Shown piece by piece: positions 1 through 8,533 of a DNA stretch of 44,912 bases. Position numbers and translations under genes: made by a program. The notes under the pieces were generated by a model. It made no database searches and was not told the DNA's origin. It saw only the letters and a program-made list of their open reading frames with translations. The stretch comes from Planctomycetota bacterium (GTDB taxonomy: Bacteria; Planctomycetota; Phycisphaerae; SM23-33): contig DAOVZK010000013.1 in assembly GCA_030635145.1 (NCBI GenBank), forward strand, positions 1 to 44,912, in the 5' to 3' direction. Numbering within the stretch: position 1 is the stretch's first letter; each line of letters opens with the position of its first letter.

Positions 1-443
<443 letters not shown>

Positions 444-576
444 TGTTGAATTTGGGAAAATTAAACCCCCCATTGCAGAGGAATCTGCTTCAACACTATG
501 TCAGCACAACCTCGTCCCGCAAGGGATAGAGACTTGGCGACAAGTTTCCAAAACGACTCACTGTCAACTTTTATAG

Positions 577-607
577 AAAGACCCTGGTCTAACGGCCGGG
601 GTCTTTT
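577..607 (+). terminator. Rho-independent terminator after 16S
   Basis: AAAGACCCTGGT pairs with GCCGGGGTCTTT across a short loop, with G-U pairs, and ends in a T run. It lies about 150 bases after the 16S 3' end. The leader between 444 and 576 holds no tRNA that I can fold. This closes the transcript and supports a 16S gene not followed by 23S. Confidence 0.8.
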
Positions 608-659
608 CATGCGCTGAAGAAGGCAATAGGCATCTGGGACTAGGCAATAGCAAGAGAAC

Positions 660-687
660 CACAGATGGACACAGATTCACACGGATA
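660..687 (+). repeat. Dispersed intergenic word (ACAGATGGACACAGATT type)
   Basis: The segment ACAGATGGACACAGATTC resembles a very common dispersed bacterial intergenic repeat. A degenerate relative, AGATGGACACAAACTGG, occurs at 22778-22794, again next to a copy of the GGATCC/GATGAC module. No coding potential is visible here. Confidence 0.5.
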
Positions 688-697
688 GGGCTTTTTT

Positions 698-1208
698 GTC
701 ATCCTCGCGCACGCGGGGATCCAGGGGATTCCCCACGATGTTGGGTGGCATGGAAACACGGCGTTGTTTCGTCGTAGCGTAGCGAAGACCCGCAGGGCCG
801 GGTAGCCATGAAAGAATTACATTAAATATCCAACACCCAACACGGAATGTCCAATGTCCAAGTAAAGAGCTTCGCAATCTTAACCCCGAAGGGGTGCTCA
901 GAGTTTAGCCGGGGGTGTCAACCCCCGGGAAAAGAGTCTCCCCAAATATACAAGCCCTGAAAGGGCGGCATCAGTAATACTGGAGGTAATAATTTGCTTG
1001 TCGTGCTACGACCTGTCGCCCCTTCAGGGCTTATTTTCTAAAAACCATCCATCCGGGGGTTCCGCGTTGCTAAATCCTTGACGCCCCGTTGGGGCTGAAA
1101 CCTCTGGCCATGCTTACCTCAGCGTAGCGGGTAAGCATGCATGGAACGAGCGAATACAAAACATGCTTCTGCACCCATACGGGTAAAAGCAGAAGCATGG
1201 CACCCGGC
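698..1208 (+). repeat. Mosaic repeat cassette, copy A
   Basis: A chain of short GC-rich hairpin modules, in order: a GTCATCC...GGATCC module (698-735); a CCAACACGGAATGTCC stretch; a 35-base block (862-896) ending CCCCGAAGGGGTG; GCCCTGAAAGGGC near 956; a 21-base block (1051-1071); GCCCCGTTGGGGC near 1083; a perfect 10-bp hairpin (1109-1118 with 1130-1139); and an 11-bp hairpin (1162-1172 with 1189-1199) followed by GCACCCGGC. The same modules recur in the same order and orientation at 21262-21748. The 35- and 21-base blocks are identical in both copies. Copy A lacks one arm of the hairpin after 1071 that copy B keeps. The cassette stops 33 bases before the stop codon of the HNH-like gene. No transposase is visible. 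Confidence 0.75.
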
Positions 1209-1241
1209 TAACCCGGCCGAGAAAAGTACCTGTTCGAAGAT

Positions 1242-2597
1242 TCATTCCATGTCAGTAATGGCATTCTCAAAATGCCATTCTGAAATATTTTCTAATCCTT
1301 TAGCCAAGTAATCATATTTAATAGGAGAAAGCATATCAGCTCCATCATGACATGCCGCATTTGTTATATCCTCTCTTTCTTTCTTCTTTAAAGACTCCCA
1401 CCACGTCGGTTGTATAGCTAAATTCTCGCAACAAGAAATAACCATACGAAAGAGATGATCTCCAATACAATTATCTTCGCAAATTCTTGATGCTAAGGAT
1501 TGCATAAATGGCACGCATGTATCGGAACTCTCAATATGCCATGCAAAAAGAATGCCCCAGCCTTTATCCATAGGCACAAAACAAAATGTCAGCAGGTCTA
1601 AATTTCTACTATGGTCGCTAAGGTCTTGCAGTGGTCTACCTAGAAAATCAAAGTCAGGATAAAATAATCCAGAAAACACAACCGATGGTTGCTGGTTTGT
1701 ACAGAAGATTACATACTTAATTTCAGGATAGGATTGTATTTTCAAACATGAATCGAGCTTATCCTTATGGAGTAACAGGTTTTTTAAACCAAATTCTGTT
1801 GCCACTCGTAAGTTGTTAAAAGTATCTTTGAGACAGTTATGATTTTTATGTCTCTCGTAGCAACTCTCCCATAAAGCCAACGCATTTTCCTTAACAAAAA
1901 GTTCTCGGCATAAGGAGCGATATGCATAAAGAAGTATTTGCTGCTTTGTGGATGAAAACATGTATTTGTCAATCGGTTCAAACAACTCGTTATCGTGGTC
2001 TTCACAAAATCCACGAAATGTTGACACCGTATTTATACCTTGCTTAGTAAATGTTGCTGTTCTGGGACTTCGTACGATATCACTAAAATTTCTTGAGATT
2101 GCATAAACTTCCCCTTCTCCGGCAATCAAAGACAAAGCTCCTTGCTTTTGAATGGAGTGAGCATTAATAATTTTGGAACATCTACCTCCTGCATCATAGT
2201 GTAAGCAACGCCCCTTTTTGCTTAAGTTTTTTATTTCGGATAAGTATGTATTCAAATTGTAGCTATCTGAACGTTCTAATTTGACCGGCCCATAGGACGA
2301 CTTTCTATCTTTAGCCCATCCCCCGAATACCATAGATATTCCGTACTCTTGGGCGATCTTATAATTCTCAAGGCCAATGTCTTTTCCAATAAAATTCTCT
2401 TCTGTAGTTACCACTGGAGGGTCTTCAACATCAATAATATCCCAGTCATATTGTTCGATTATCAAACACCCTCTTGTGAGTGCAATTTGTGGATCATCAT
2501 CACATACCCAGCAAGATGCTAATGCTCCTTCCACTTCATCTGCGTGTCTGTTAGACGAAGTAGGGGTCACACGAAGAGTGAAATAGAAAGTAGCCAT
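1242..2597 (-). CDS. Large hypothetical protein with a degenerate HNH-like zinc motif
   Basis: The protein has 451 residues with no signal peptide or membrane segment. The recognisable part is in the middle: a Cys-x7-Cys pair, then NAHSIQ, and about 55 residues later GFCEDHDNELF. This Cys/Cys, AHxI, CxxHD layout resembles a diverged His-metal-finger (HNH) fold. I recall similar uncharacterised bacterial proteins but no assigned function. The C-terminal 250 residues are unassigned. The gene is clearly AT-richer than its neighbours and has no strong ribosome binding site at its ATG. A 30-codon ORF ends 10 bases upstream and might couple translation. Its 3' end abuts repeat cassette A. A nuclease or phage-defence role is plausible but unproven. 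Confidence 0.7.
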   Translation of the reverse strand: MATFYFTLRVTPTSSNRHADEVEGALASCWVCDDDPQIALTRGCLIIEQYDWDIIDVEDPPVVTTEENFIGKDIGLENYKIAQEYGISMVFGGWAKDRKSSYGPVKLERSDSYNLNTYLSEIKNLSKKGRCLHYDAGGRCSKIINAHSIQKQGALSLIAGEGEVYAISRNFSDIVRSPRTATFTKQGINTVSTFRGFCEDHDNELFEPIDKYMFSSTKQQILLYAYRSLCRELFVKENALALWESCYERHKNHNCLKDTFNNLRVATEFGLKNLLLHKDKLDSCLKIQSYPEIKYVIFCTNQQPSVVFSGLFYPDFDFLGRPLQDLSDHSRNLDLLTFCFVPMDKGWGILFAWHIESSDTCVPFMQSLASRICEDNCIGDHLFRMVISCCENLAIQPTWWESLKKKEREDITNAACHDGADMLSPIKYDYLAKGLENISEWHFENAITDME

Positions 2598-2607
2598 AGA
2601 TTATTCG

Positions 2608-2700
2608 TTATGCAAAACTCTTCATCTTCTTTTTGCAGCTGGTTTGTGTGACTTCTTGCAATTTTTTGACGCATTTGGCGAGGTCGATTTGCCGGCCCAC
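2608..2700 (-). CDS. Possible 30-residue upstream ORF or gene remnant
   Basis: GTG at 2698-2700 opens a 30-residue frame, rich in Lys, that ends with TAA at 2608, ten bases before the HNH-like gene. The composition (DLAKCVKKLQEVTQTSCKKK) reads like real amphipathic protein, but there is no clear ribosome binding site. It may be a leader peptide or the C-terminal scrap of a lost upstream gene. Confidence 0.25.
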   Translation of the reverse strand: MGRQIDLAKCVKKLQEVTQTSCKKKMKSFA

Positions 2701-2996
2701 CCATTATGCGGAACATTATCCGTCATTCACTATCGATGGTAAAGAAAAAAACGCGGCTGGGCGATGCAGCTGAAAAACGGCTTGCAATTGGTTGCAGCTG
2801 CGATACGATGAGCTGAAGGTTCAGGTTGTCTTGGAAATTCCGATTGGGAGCTAGCGGATGAACAGAGAATACCGGAACGGTCAGGTGGTAGTTCCGTCCT
2901 ACCGAAACCAAGGCGTTCGATAAACTCGTCGACAATTTCTGCAAAACATGGGGCGGGGTACTGAAAGAGTACGACAAACAAGGCCCATCCCCTAAT
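2701..2996 (+). pseudogene. Degenerate coding remnant, unidentified
   Basis: Short plus-strand frames follow one another with stops and frame changes. One from ATG near 2737 begins MVKKKTRLGDAAEKRLA. Another near 2858 begins MNREYRNGQVVVPSY. The last ends at 2994 with AFDKLVDNFCKTWGG. They look like a decayed gene, but I cannot name the family. The longer minus-strand frames over the same bases look like chance ORFs. Confidence 0.25.
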
Positions 2997-3098
2997 CCGT
3001 AGGATACTAGCTATAATGAACGCGACGAAAATACGAATTTGTCAGAACTTTTGTCGGCTAGCTGGGTTAATAAAACGAATGGCTCACAGGAGAAATTT

Positions 3099-4406
3099 AT
3101 GCCGCACGTAGTTACGCGAGAAGTTGAAAATATCGGGTCGATTCAGGTAGTTCCGTTTGCTCATCCGCAGGGCTGCCGCGGATATCTTTTGGTCGACGCG
3201 TCCAGTAAACAGGTTCTTGCGATAGACGTTCATCTCGACCTGGTTTACGACATGGCGAGGCGTGTCAGGGACGAAGGCTGGGATCTGCGATACGTTATTG
3301 ACACTCACACGCACGCCGACCATCCATCGGGAGCAGCTGACTTGGCGGAGCAGTTTGGTGCAACACGTATGACGCACGAAAAGGCGCTCCATGCGGGTGT
3401 CGACGTGCATCCCGAAGATGGTGAAACGATTACGCTCGGTGGTTCGACGATTGGTTTTCGCTATATGCCGGGGCATACACCCGACAGCATGGGCGTGGTG
3501 ATCGACGGGGCGATTTTTACGGGCGATTCGCTGCTGATAGGGGGCGTTGCCCGCACGGACTTTACCGGCGGTGATGCCGGTGCGATTTACGATTCGATTC
3601 ACGCGTTAGTCGACACGCTACCGGGCGAGACGCTGGTGTTTCCGGCTCACGATTATCGCGACCGCGTCAAAACTTCGCTGGGTGACGAGAAGAAATCCAA
3701 CGCATGGTTACAGCTGGGCGATCGGGAAACGTTCGTGGAGAAGCTAACGGCGAATTCGCCGCCAAGACCTGCGAATATGGACGACTTACTGCGATTGAAT
3801 CGCGAGGGCGTGAACATTCCCGAAACCATACCCGCCGCCGAGGCCGTTGCTATTATCACAGCCGGTGGGGCCGGTAGTGTGATTGATGTCCGAACTGGTG
3901 CTGAGTTTGACAGTGAACATATTTTGGGATCGCATTTGATTCCGCTTGATCAGATCGAGGCGCGAGCCGATGAGGTCCGGGCTACACCTGCTCCAAGATT
4001 GCTGTTTTGTCACAGCGGGAACCGTGCAGCTATGGCCCGAAAGGCCCTGGAGAAACTTCACGTCGCCGGATTGTCGGTGATCGAGGGCGGAATGAATGCG
4101 TACACGGCCGCGGGAGGCGAAACCGTTAAGGGCAAGGCGCGGATGTTGCTGGAGCGGCAGGTGCGAATCGCAGCTGGGAGCTTGGTGGTCGTCGGAGTGG
4201 CGCTGGGATTCTTCGTGAGCGCATGGTTCCTGTTGATTTCAGCCTTTGTCGGGTGTGGGCTGATCTTCGCCGGTATCACCGACACCTGCGGCATGGGTAT
4301 CATGCTCAGCAAAATGCCGTGGAACAAATCCAGCATATCTTCCGACGCAGCTGCGCCGGGTGGATGCTCGGCCTCGCTGCCGGGTGAGGATAAAAAAGAT
4401 AGCTAA
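3099..4406 (+). CDS. MBL-fold / rhodanese / DUF2892 fusion protein (sulfur metabolism)
   Basis: Three domains are fused in 435 residues. The first is a metallo-beta-lactamase fold of the persulfide dioxygenase (ETHE1/GloB-like) type with the metal motif H70-T-H72-A-D74-H75. The second is a rhodanese domain (about 230-345) with its active-site loop CHSGNRA at Cys304. The third is a C-terminal DUF2892-like region with two hydrophobic helices (about 350-405), as in the membrane rhodanese YgaP. The family handles glutathione persulfide or low-molecular-weight polysulfides and sulfane sulfur, here probably at the inner membrane. ATG at 3099 is preferred over the TTG 60 bases upstream because AGGAGA lies 5 bases before it. 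The nearby peroxiredoxin fits a thiol or oxidative-stress context. Confidence 0.88.
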   Translation: MPHVVTREVENIGSIQVVPFAHPQGCRGYLLVDASSKQVLAIDVHLDLVYDMARRVRDEGWDLRYVIDTHTHADHPSGAADLAEQFGATRMTHEKALHAGVDVHPEDGETITLGGSTIGFRYMPGHTPDSMGVVIDGAIFTGDSLLIGGVARTDFTGGDAGAIYDSIHALVDTLPGETLVFPAHDYRDRVKTSLGDEKKSNAWLQLGDRETFVEKLTANSPPRPANMDDLLRLNREGVNIPETIPAAEAVAIITAGGAGSVIDVRTGAEFDSEHILGSHLIPLDQIEARADEVRATPAPRLLFCHSGNRAAMARKALEKLHVAGLSVIEGGMNAYTAAGGETVKGKARMLLERQVRIAAGSLVVVGVALGFFVSAWFLLISAFVGCGLIFAGITDTCGMGIMLSKMPWNKSSISSDAAAPGGCSASLPGEDKKDS

Positions 4407-4491
4407 ACTTGCGGAAGTCTTGGGCTGGTTAGCTTATAGAATTGTGTGATGCCGCTTGAACTTTAATGCATATTTTGGTAACTTCATAAAC

Positions 4492-4749
4492 ATGCCTGAG
4501 ATATCAAGATTTCTGGGAATCGTAATAGCGATGTTCTATCGCGATCATGCCCCTCCGCATTTTCACGCGGTATACGGTGAGTACGAAATCACAATTGATA
4601 TTGAAAGTGAAATAGTTCACGGCGATTTCCCTAAGCGTGCTTTACGTGCAGTACTGGAATGGTTGGACTTGCACAAGGATGAACTTCTCGAAGATTGGCG
4701 TCTTGCCGAAGCAAAACATCCTCTCAAGAAAATAGCACCGTTGGAGTAG
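4492..4749 (+). CDS. DUF4160 family protein
   Basis: This 85-residue protein has the DUF4160 signature: MPEISRFLGIVI, then RDHAPPHFHAVYGEYE, then a helical C-terminal half. Its function is not established. ATG 4492 matches the normal family start; the frame continues upstream to a TTG at 4456 that is less likely. The DUF2442 gene follows 5 bases later. This order is a common small mobile module, often suspected to be toxin-antitoxin-like; that is an association, not proof. Base composition is AT-richer than in the flanking redox genes. Confidence 0.85.
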   Translation: MPEISRFLGIVIAMFYRDHAPPHFHAVYGEYEITIDIESEIVHGDFPKRALRAVLEWLDLHKDELLEDWRLAEAKHPLKKIAPLE

Positions 4750-4754
4750 CAATT

Positions 4755-5000
4755 ATGATACCCAGAATTATTGAAGCACATCATGTTCAGGATTTTACGA
4801 TTCATCTCCGTTTTTCCGATGGAATCGAAGGCGATGTAGATCTCGAGGGTGAATTGACCGGAGAAATATTTCAGCCGTTGACTGAACCATCATATTTCAA
4901 ACAGTTTATTCTGCATCCCGAACTGCACACCATCTGCTGGGATAACGGTGCCGACTTTGCTCCCGAATATCTGCATGACCTGATCCAAATTCCGGTCTAA
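4755..5000 (+). CDS. DUF2442 family protein
   Basis: The 81-residue protein matches the DUF2442 pattern: an N-terminal strand region, FSDGIEGDVDL, LTGEIFQPL, then FKQFILHPELHTICWDNGADFAPEYLH. ATG 4755 is chosen because it follows the DUF4160 stop by only 5 bases and matches the usual start. It is almost certainly co-transcribed with the DUF4160 gene. Function is unknown; it could be the antitoxin-like or DNA-associated member of the pair. Confidence 0.85.
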   Translation: MIPRIIEAHHVQDFTIHLRFSDGIEGDVDLEGELTGEIFQPLTEPSYFKQFILHPELHTICWDNGADFAPEYLHDLIQIPV

Positions 5001-5042
5001 TAACGAATCGTACAAGTTTTTTCCTCTGTGAAAGGAATAATC

Positions 5043-5543
5043 ATGGCGAAGATTACATTACAGGGTACGGCGATTGAGACGGTAGGGGAGCTGCCGGAAG
5101 TTGGCAAGGCGGCGCCGGACTTTACGCTGGTTAAGGGCGATATGTCTGATGTCAAACTCAGCGACTACGCCGGCAAAACAGTCGTGCTGAACATTTTTCC
5201 GAGCGTCGAGACCCCGGTTTGCGCCACAGCCGTGCGCGAATTCAACGCAGCTGCCGCCGACAATCCCAACGCCGTCGTGCTCTGCATCAGTGCCGACCTG
5301 CCATTTGCGCAGGAGCGTTTTTGCGGGGCAGAGGGGCTGAAAGATGTTATCACGCTGTCGACGTTCCGCAATCCCGAGTTCGGGACGAATTACGGTGTGG
5401 TCATCACCACCGGGCCGATTGCCGAACTGATGTCGCGAGCCGTCGTCGTTGTGGCCGCTGACGGTACCGTAAAGTACACCGAGCAGGTTCCCGAAATCGC
5501 ACAGGAGCCAAACTACGCAGCTGCGCTGGCGGCCATGAAGTAG
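5043..5543 (+). CDS. tpx: Thiol peroxidase (2-Cys peroxiredoxin)
   Basis: Tpx reduces hydrogen peroxide and alkyl hydroperoxides with electrons from thioredoxin. Family motifs are clear: APDFTLV near residue 23, the peroxidatic cysteine Cys60 in SVETPVCATA, and the resolving Cys94 in ERFCGAEGL. This is the Tpx spacing (E. coli uses Cys61 and Cys95). Length is 166 residues, normal for the family. ATG 5043 has GAAAGGA 6 bases upstream; a GTG five codons earlier is possible but weaker. It converges on the SulP gene with only 17 bases between the stops. Confidence 0.96.
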   Translation: MAKITLQGTAIETVGELPEVGKAAPDFTLVKGDMSDVKLSDYAGKTVVLNIFPSVETPVCATAVREFNAAAADNPNAVVLCISADLPFAQERFCGAEGLKDVITLSTFRNPEFGTNYGVVITTGPIAELMSRAVVVVAADGTVKYTEQVPEIAQEPNYAAALAAMK

Positions 5544-5560
5544 CCCGATCGTTCACTCGT

Positions 5561-7270
5561 TCACTTGATCTTATTTACGGCGAGGTGATAGTCGGGGTCG
5601 TCCATGAGGTCGACCTCGATGATGCTGTCGGCGTTGTTGAGCAGGGCTTGGCACTCTTTGCTGAGGTGCTTTAACCGGACGGTCTTGCCAAGCTCGTGGT
5701 ATTTTTCGCAGATGTTGTTGATCGCTTCCAGTGCGGAATGGTCATAGACGCGGGCGTTGCGGAACTCCAGAACCACGTCGTGCGGATCTTCGGTGGGGGT
5801 GAAAAGTTCCTTGAAGCTGGTGACGGCTCCGAAAAACAGCGAGCCTCTTATCACGTATGTTCGTTTTTCATCCTCGTCGATGATCTTGGCGTTGATGGTT
5901 TTGGATTTGTTCCACGCGAACACCAGGGCAGAAATAACCACCCCAGCGATAACCGCAATCGCCAGGTCGAAAATAACCGTCATAGCTGACACCACCACAA
6001 TGACGAACATGTCGCTTTTGGGGATCTGGTTCCACAGCCGCAGGGAAGTCCATTCAAATGTTGCGATGACGACGATAAACATCACGCCGATTAAGGCAGC
6101 GACGGGGATCATACCGACGCATTTCCCCAGCGTGGAAGACAAGATAATGCACAGTAGTACGGCGGCGGCGATAATTCCCGACAGCCTGCTCCGCCCACCC
6201 GAACGAATGTTAATCATCGACTGCCCGATCATCGCACACCCGCCCATGCTCCCGAATAATCCCGACACGATATTCCCCAAACCCTGCCCGACACATTCGC
6301 GGTTACCATTTCCGCGAGTTTCCGTCAGCTCGTCGATCAGCGTTAGTGTCATTAGCGACTCGATAAGCCCGATGGCGGCGAGCGTGACAGCCAGCCCCAG
6401 GATAATCCCGAAACTTTTGAGGCTCACCGGAATTTTGGGAATCTGAAACCACCCAGCCTTGCGGGTTTGCTCGGTAGGGGGGATTTCTTTCATATCCAAC
6501 TTGGCAGCTGCGAGTTCTTGTCCCTCGGTTTGCACCTGCGAAACTTTCATGTCGCCTTTACGCTGCTCAAACAGCTCGGTTTTGTAGTTCTTCTCCTGAA
6601 CGACGGCGTTTTTGGTTTCGACGAAATCGTTAACCGTGACAGCCTTGAGCGGTGTGAACTGAACCAGCAGCGTAACTACAACAATACCCACCAGCGTACC
6701 GGGGATCGCCTTCGTTAACTTCGGTAGAAAGTATATGATTCCCATCGTCAGGAGAATTAGGCCTATCGTCACAAGCAGGGCGGGGCCGGTCATCCACTGA
6801 CCGGCGACCTCAAAAGTTTCGCGTGCCGCGTTATAGACGACATGCTGATTTTCTTTGAGCTGGGAAAACTGGGCCTTGCCAATGACAATCGCCAACCCGT
6901 TGACAAACCCGAGCATAACCGAGTGCGGCAGCAGCCGAACGAATTTACCGATTCGCAATACCCCGCAGAGCATTTGGATGATTCCGCAAAGCACAACGGC
7001 GGCGAAGAGATATTCCAAACCGTAGAGCACGACGAATCCTGTCATGACGACCGCCATCGCGCCGGTGGCACCGGAGATCATGCCCGGGCGCCCGCCGATA
7101 AACGAAGTAATAAATCCCACAAAAACTGCCGCCCAAAGCCCAACCGACGGATCAACACCAGCCACAAACGCAAACGCAATCGCCTCCGGCACCAACGCAA
7201 GTGCCACCGTCAACCCGGACAGCAGCTCGTTCTTCAAGTTTTTCTGACGCCGAATAATTAAATCAATCAT
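5561..7270 (-). CDS. SulP family anion transporter with STAS domain
   Basis: SLC26/SulP transporters move sulfate, bicarbonate or other anions across the inner membrane. The 569-residue protein starts with the family segment LLSGLTVALALVPEAIAFA. It has multiple membrane helices, the conserved ECVGQGLGNIVSGLFG and GGRSRLSG regions, and a C-terminal STAS domain (about 450-560). Substrate cannot be read from sequence. Nearby sulfur genes hint at sulfate, but bicarbonate or fumarate are equally possible. An unusual hydrophilic insert (about 218-272, Glu/Lys/Gln-rich) interrupts the membrane domain. ATG at 7270 precedes MIDLIIRRQKNLKNELLSG, a normal N terminus. Confidence 0.93.
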   Translation of the reverse strand: MIDLIIRRQKNLKNELLSGLTVALALVPEAIAFAFVAGVDPSVGLWAAVFVGFITSFIGGRPGMISGATGAMAVVMTGFVVLYGLEYLFAAVVLCGIIQMLCGVLRIGKFVRLLPHSVMLGFVNGLAIVIGKAQFSQLKENQHVVYNAARETFEVAGQWMTGPALLVTIGLILLTMGIIYFLPKLTKAIPGTLVGIVVVTLLVQFTPLKAVTVNDFVETKNAVVQEKNYKTELFEQRKGDMKVSQVQTEGQELAAAKLDMKEIPPTEQTRKAGWFQIPKIPVSLKSFGIILGLAVTLAAIGLIESLMTLTLIDELTETRGNGNRECVGQGLGNIVSGLFGSMGGCAMIGQSMINIRSGGRSRLSGIIAAAVLLCIILSSTLGKCVGMIPVAALIGVMFIVVIATFEWTSLRLWNQIPKSDMFVIVVVSAMTVIFDLAIAVIAGVVISALVFAWNKSKTINAKIIDEDEKRTYVIRGSLFFGAVTSFKELFTPTEDPHDVVLEFRNARVYDHSALEAINNICEKYHELGKTVRLKHLSKECQALLNNADSIIEVDLMDDPDYHLAVNKIK

Positions 7271-7402
7271 GTATGGAATTACCTATTAAATCAGGAAACA
7301 GTTCAACCCCTGCAAAATGTGGTAAGCAATGGCTGCTCAAAGACATTACATTGAACCAGAATGGCAAGAGCACAAAGCGAGAAATTCATCGCTTGTGGAA
7401 AC

Positions 7403-7436
7403 AAAAAACCCCAATACCGTCTGGTACCGGGGTTTT
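7403..7436 (-). terminator. Terminator downstream of tRNA-Gly
   Basis: AAAACCCC-AATACC and GGTACC-GGGGTTTT form a long stem around a four-base loop, with T runs at both ends. It lies about 20 bases beyond the tRNA 3' end on the minus strand and could act in both directions. Confidence 0.85.
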
Positions 7437-7456
7437 CCATTTGCAAAATTCGCAAA

Positions 7457-7528
7457 AGCGGGCGATGAGAGTCGAACTCACGACAGTCACGTTGGCAACG
7501 TGATGCTCTACCACTGAGCTACGCCCGC
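7457..7528 (-). tRNA. tRNA-Gly (GCC anticodon)
   Basis: The minus strand folds into a cloverleaf. Acceptor GCGGGCG pairs with CGCCCGC. The anticodon stem TCACG/CGTGA encloses loop TTGCCAA with anticodon GCC, and the T arm contains GTTCGAC. The 3' CCA is not encoded. A terminator follows, so it is probably a single-gene transcript. Confidence 0.97.
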
Positions 7529-7543
7529 GATCTGGAGATGCAT

Positions 7544-7729
7544 TTATATCATTTCCGAGCCGAAGGTCAAGAGTTTGCAGCGAAAAAGTTTATCTTTTTC
7601 CAAACCATCGAAATCCTTATAGAGCGTTTTAAGGTTGAGATGTGATTGTACAGCGTTAGCGAGGACAAGGTTGTCAAGGACGCTGAAGCAGACATAGTAA
7701 GCTACGTCGATGCAAGCGGACGCAGACAA
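7544..7729 (-). pseudogene. Possible C-terminal remnant of a PIN-domain (VapC-like) toxin
   Basis: A 61-codon frame contains LDNLVLANAVQSHLNLKTLY followed by KDFDGL. This is reminiscent of the last third of PIN-domain nucleases, where an Asp precedes a helix and a T-x-D-F strand. The N-terminal catalytic half and any antitoxin gene are absent. It has no convincing ribosome binding site. The identification is tentative, and the frame may be chance. Confidence 0.2.
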
Positions 7730-7850
7730 ACGCCGCCGCAGCTAGCAGTACGGCTGCAGATCAAGCTTAAAATGCTCTAGCTCAGTAACGCCATAAAATC
7801 AAAGATTCTGACAGCCTTAAAATGCCTGAAAAAATGAATGTAAAAAAAAC

Positions 7851-7878
7851 TTGCAAAACTTCACTTTGTAACTACAAT
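7851..7878 (+). promoter_or_regulatory. Putative sigma-70 type promoter
   Basis: TTGCAA (7851-7856) and TACAAT (7873-7878) are separated by 16 bases, about 105 bases before the secreted-protein gene. The rest of the 7531-7983 gap holds only the weak PIN-like remnant. Confidence 0.45.
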
Positions 7879-7983
7879 GGACTTCTATCTAGTGTGTGAG
7901 GTACATGCTGTTTCAGAAACTAGGGTCTTCGGACCGCGTCAACGAGCCATTGACGTTAATGCAAAATGTGAGGGAGATATACA

Positions 7984-8481
7984 ATGAGTTGTGGATCGTT
8001 ACGCACGATTTTTGTATCTATTCTATTGTTGGGACTAACCATAAGCTCTGCCAGTGCAACACTTATCGATGGTTTGAGTTTCGAGCATTATTCCCGCCTT
8101 TATTCTACAGGTATAGTTGTGGGCTATGGTTCCGATGCTGAATCGGACGAAGTCGGATCGTTCATCGCCTCTGAAAAAAAATCGGATAGTTCATACGAAA
8201 TCTCCAGTAATTTCAAACTTGAAATTGAGATCGAAAACGCCATATCTCAGGATACCGGCGAATATTTTGTTGCGGACTATTCTCCTGTCTATGTGGTACC
8301 GGCGGAAGATTTGTTTTATTCCACGATCACTACAGACTTTGGGCTTGGTGGTGACGACCAGTTGGAATCCCTTCTCGTCCAGGATGAAACAGTGGGAGGG
8401 ATGGCTTCGGACGGTGAGTCTATAGGGATCACCATAAGTGGTGTCAGCATTTCTCCGAAACTGCTCGTCGCGATAAATTAG
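7984..8481 (+). CDS. Small secreted protein, unknown function
   Basis: The 165-residue product begins with a clear signal peptide: a hydrophobic stretch (9-22) ends SSASA before Thr. The mature part is acidic, Ser/Gly/Asp-rich and lacks Cys, with no domain I recognise. ATG 7984 has AGGGAG 7 bases upstream. The gene has its own promoter-like site and a strong terminator 20 bases after the stop, so it is a stand-alone unit. Export to periplasm or surface is inferred. Confidence 0.7.
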   Translation: MSCGSLRTIFVSILLLGLTISSASATLIDGLSFEHYSRLYSTGIVVGYGSDAESDEVGSFIASEKKSDSSYEISSNFKLEIEIENAISQDTGEYFVADYSPVYVVPAEDLFYSTITTDFGLGGDDQLESLLVQDETVGGMASDGESIGITISGVSISPKLLVAIN

Positions 8482-8500
8482 AGCATTTTAATTAATCATA

Positions 8501-8533
8501 AAAATCCACGTCCTTTGGGCGTGGATTTTTTTT
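8501..8533 (+). terminator. Strong rho-independent terminator
   Basis: AAAATCCACGTCC and GGCGTGGATTTT pair perfectly around a TTTG loop and continue into a run of T. It ends the secreted-protein transcript. Confidence 0.92.

Noticed and set aside
698-1208. CRISPR array
   Set aside because: The repeated units are different hairpin modules, not one repeat with regular spacers, and no cas gene is present.
2723-2981. Two overlapping 83-84 codon minus-strand genes
   Set aside because: They overlap each other in different frames, show no domain pattern, and cover a stretch whose plus strand has broken coding-like frames.
7273-7517. Small plus-strand genes across the tRNA-Gly
   Set aside because: They run through the terminator and the tRNA on the opposite strand and have no plausible protein features.
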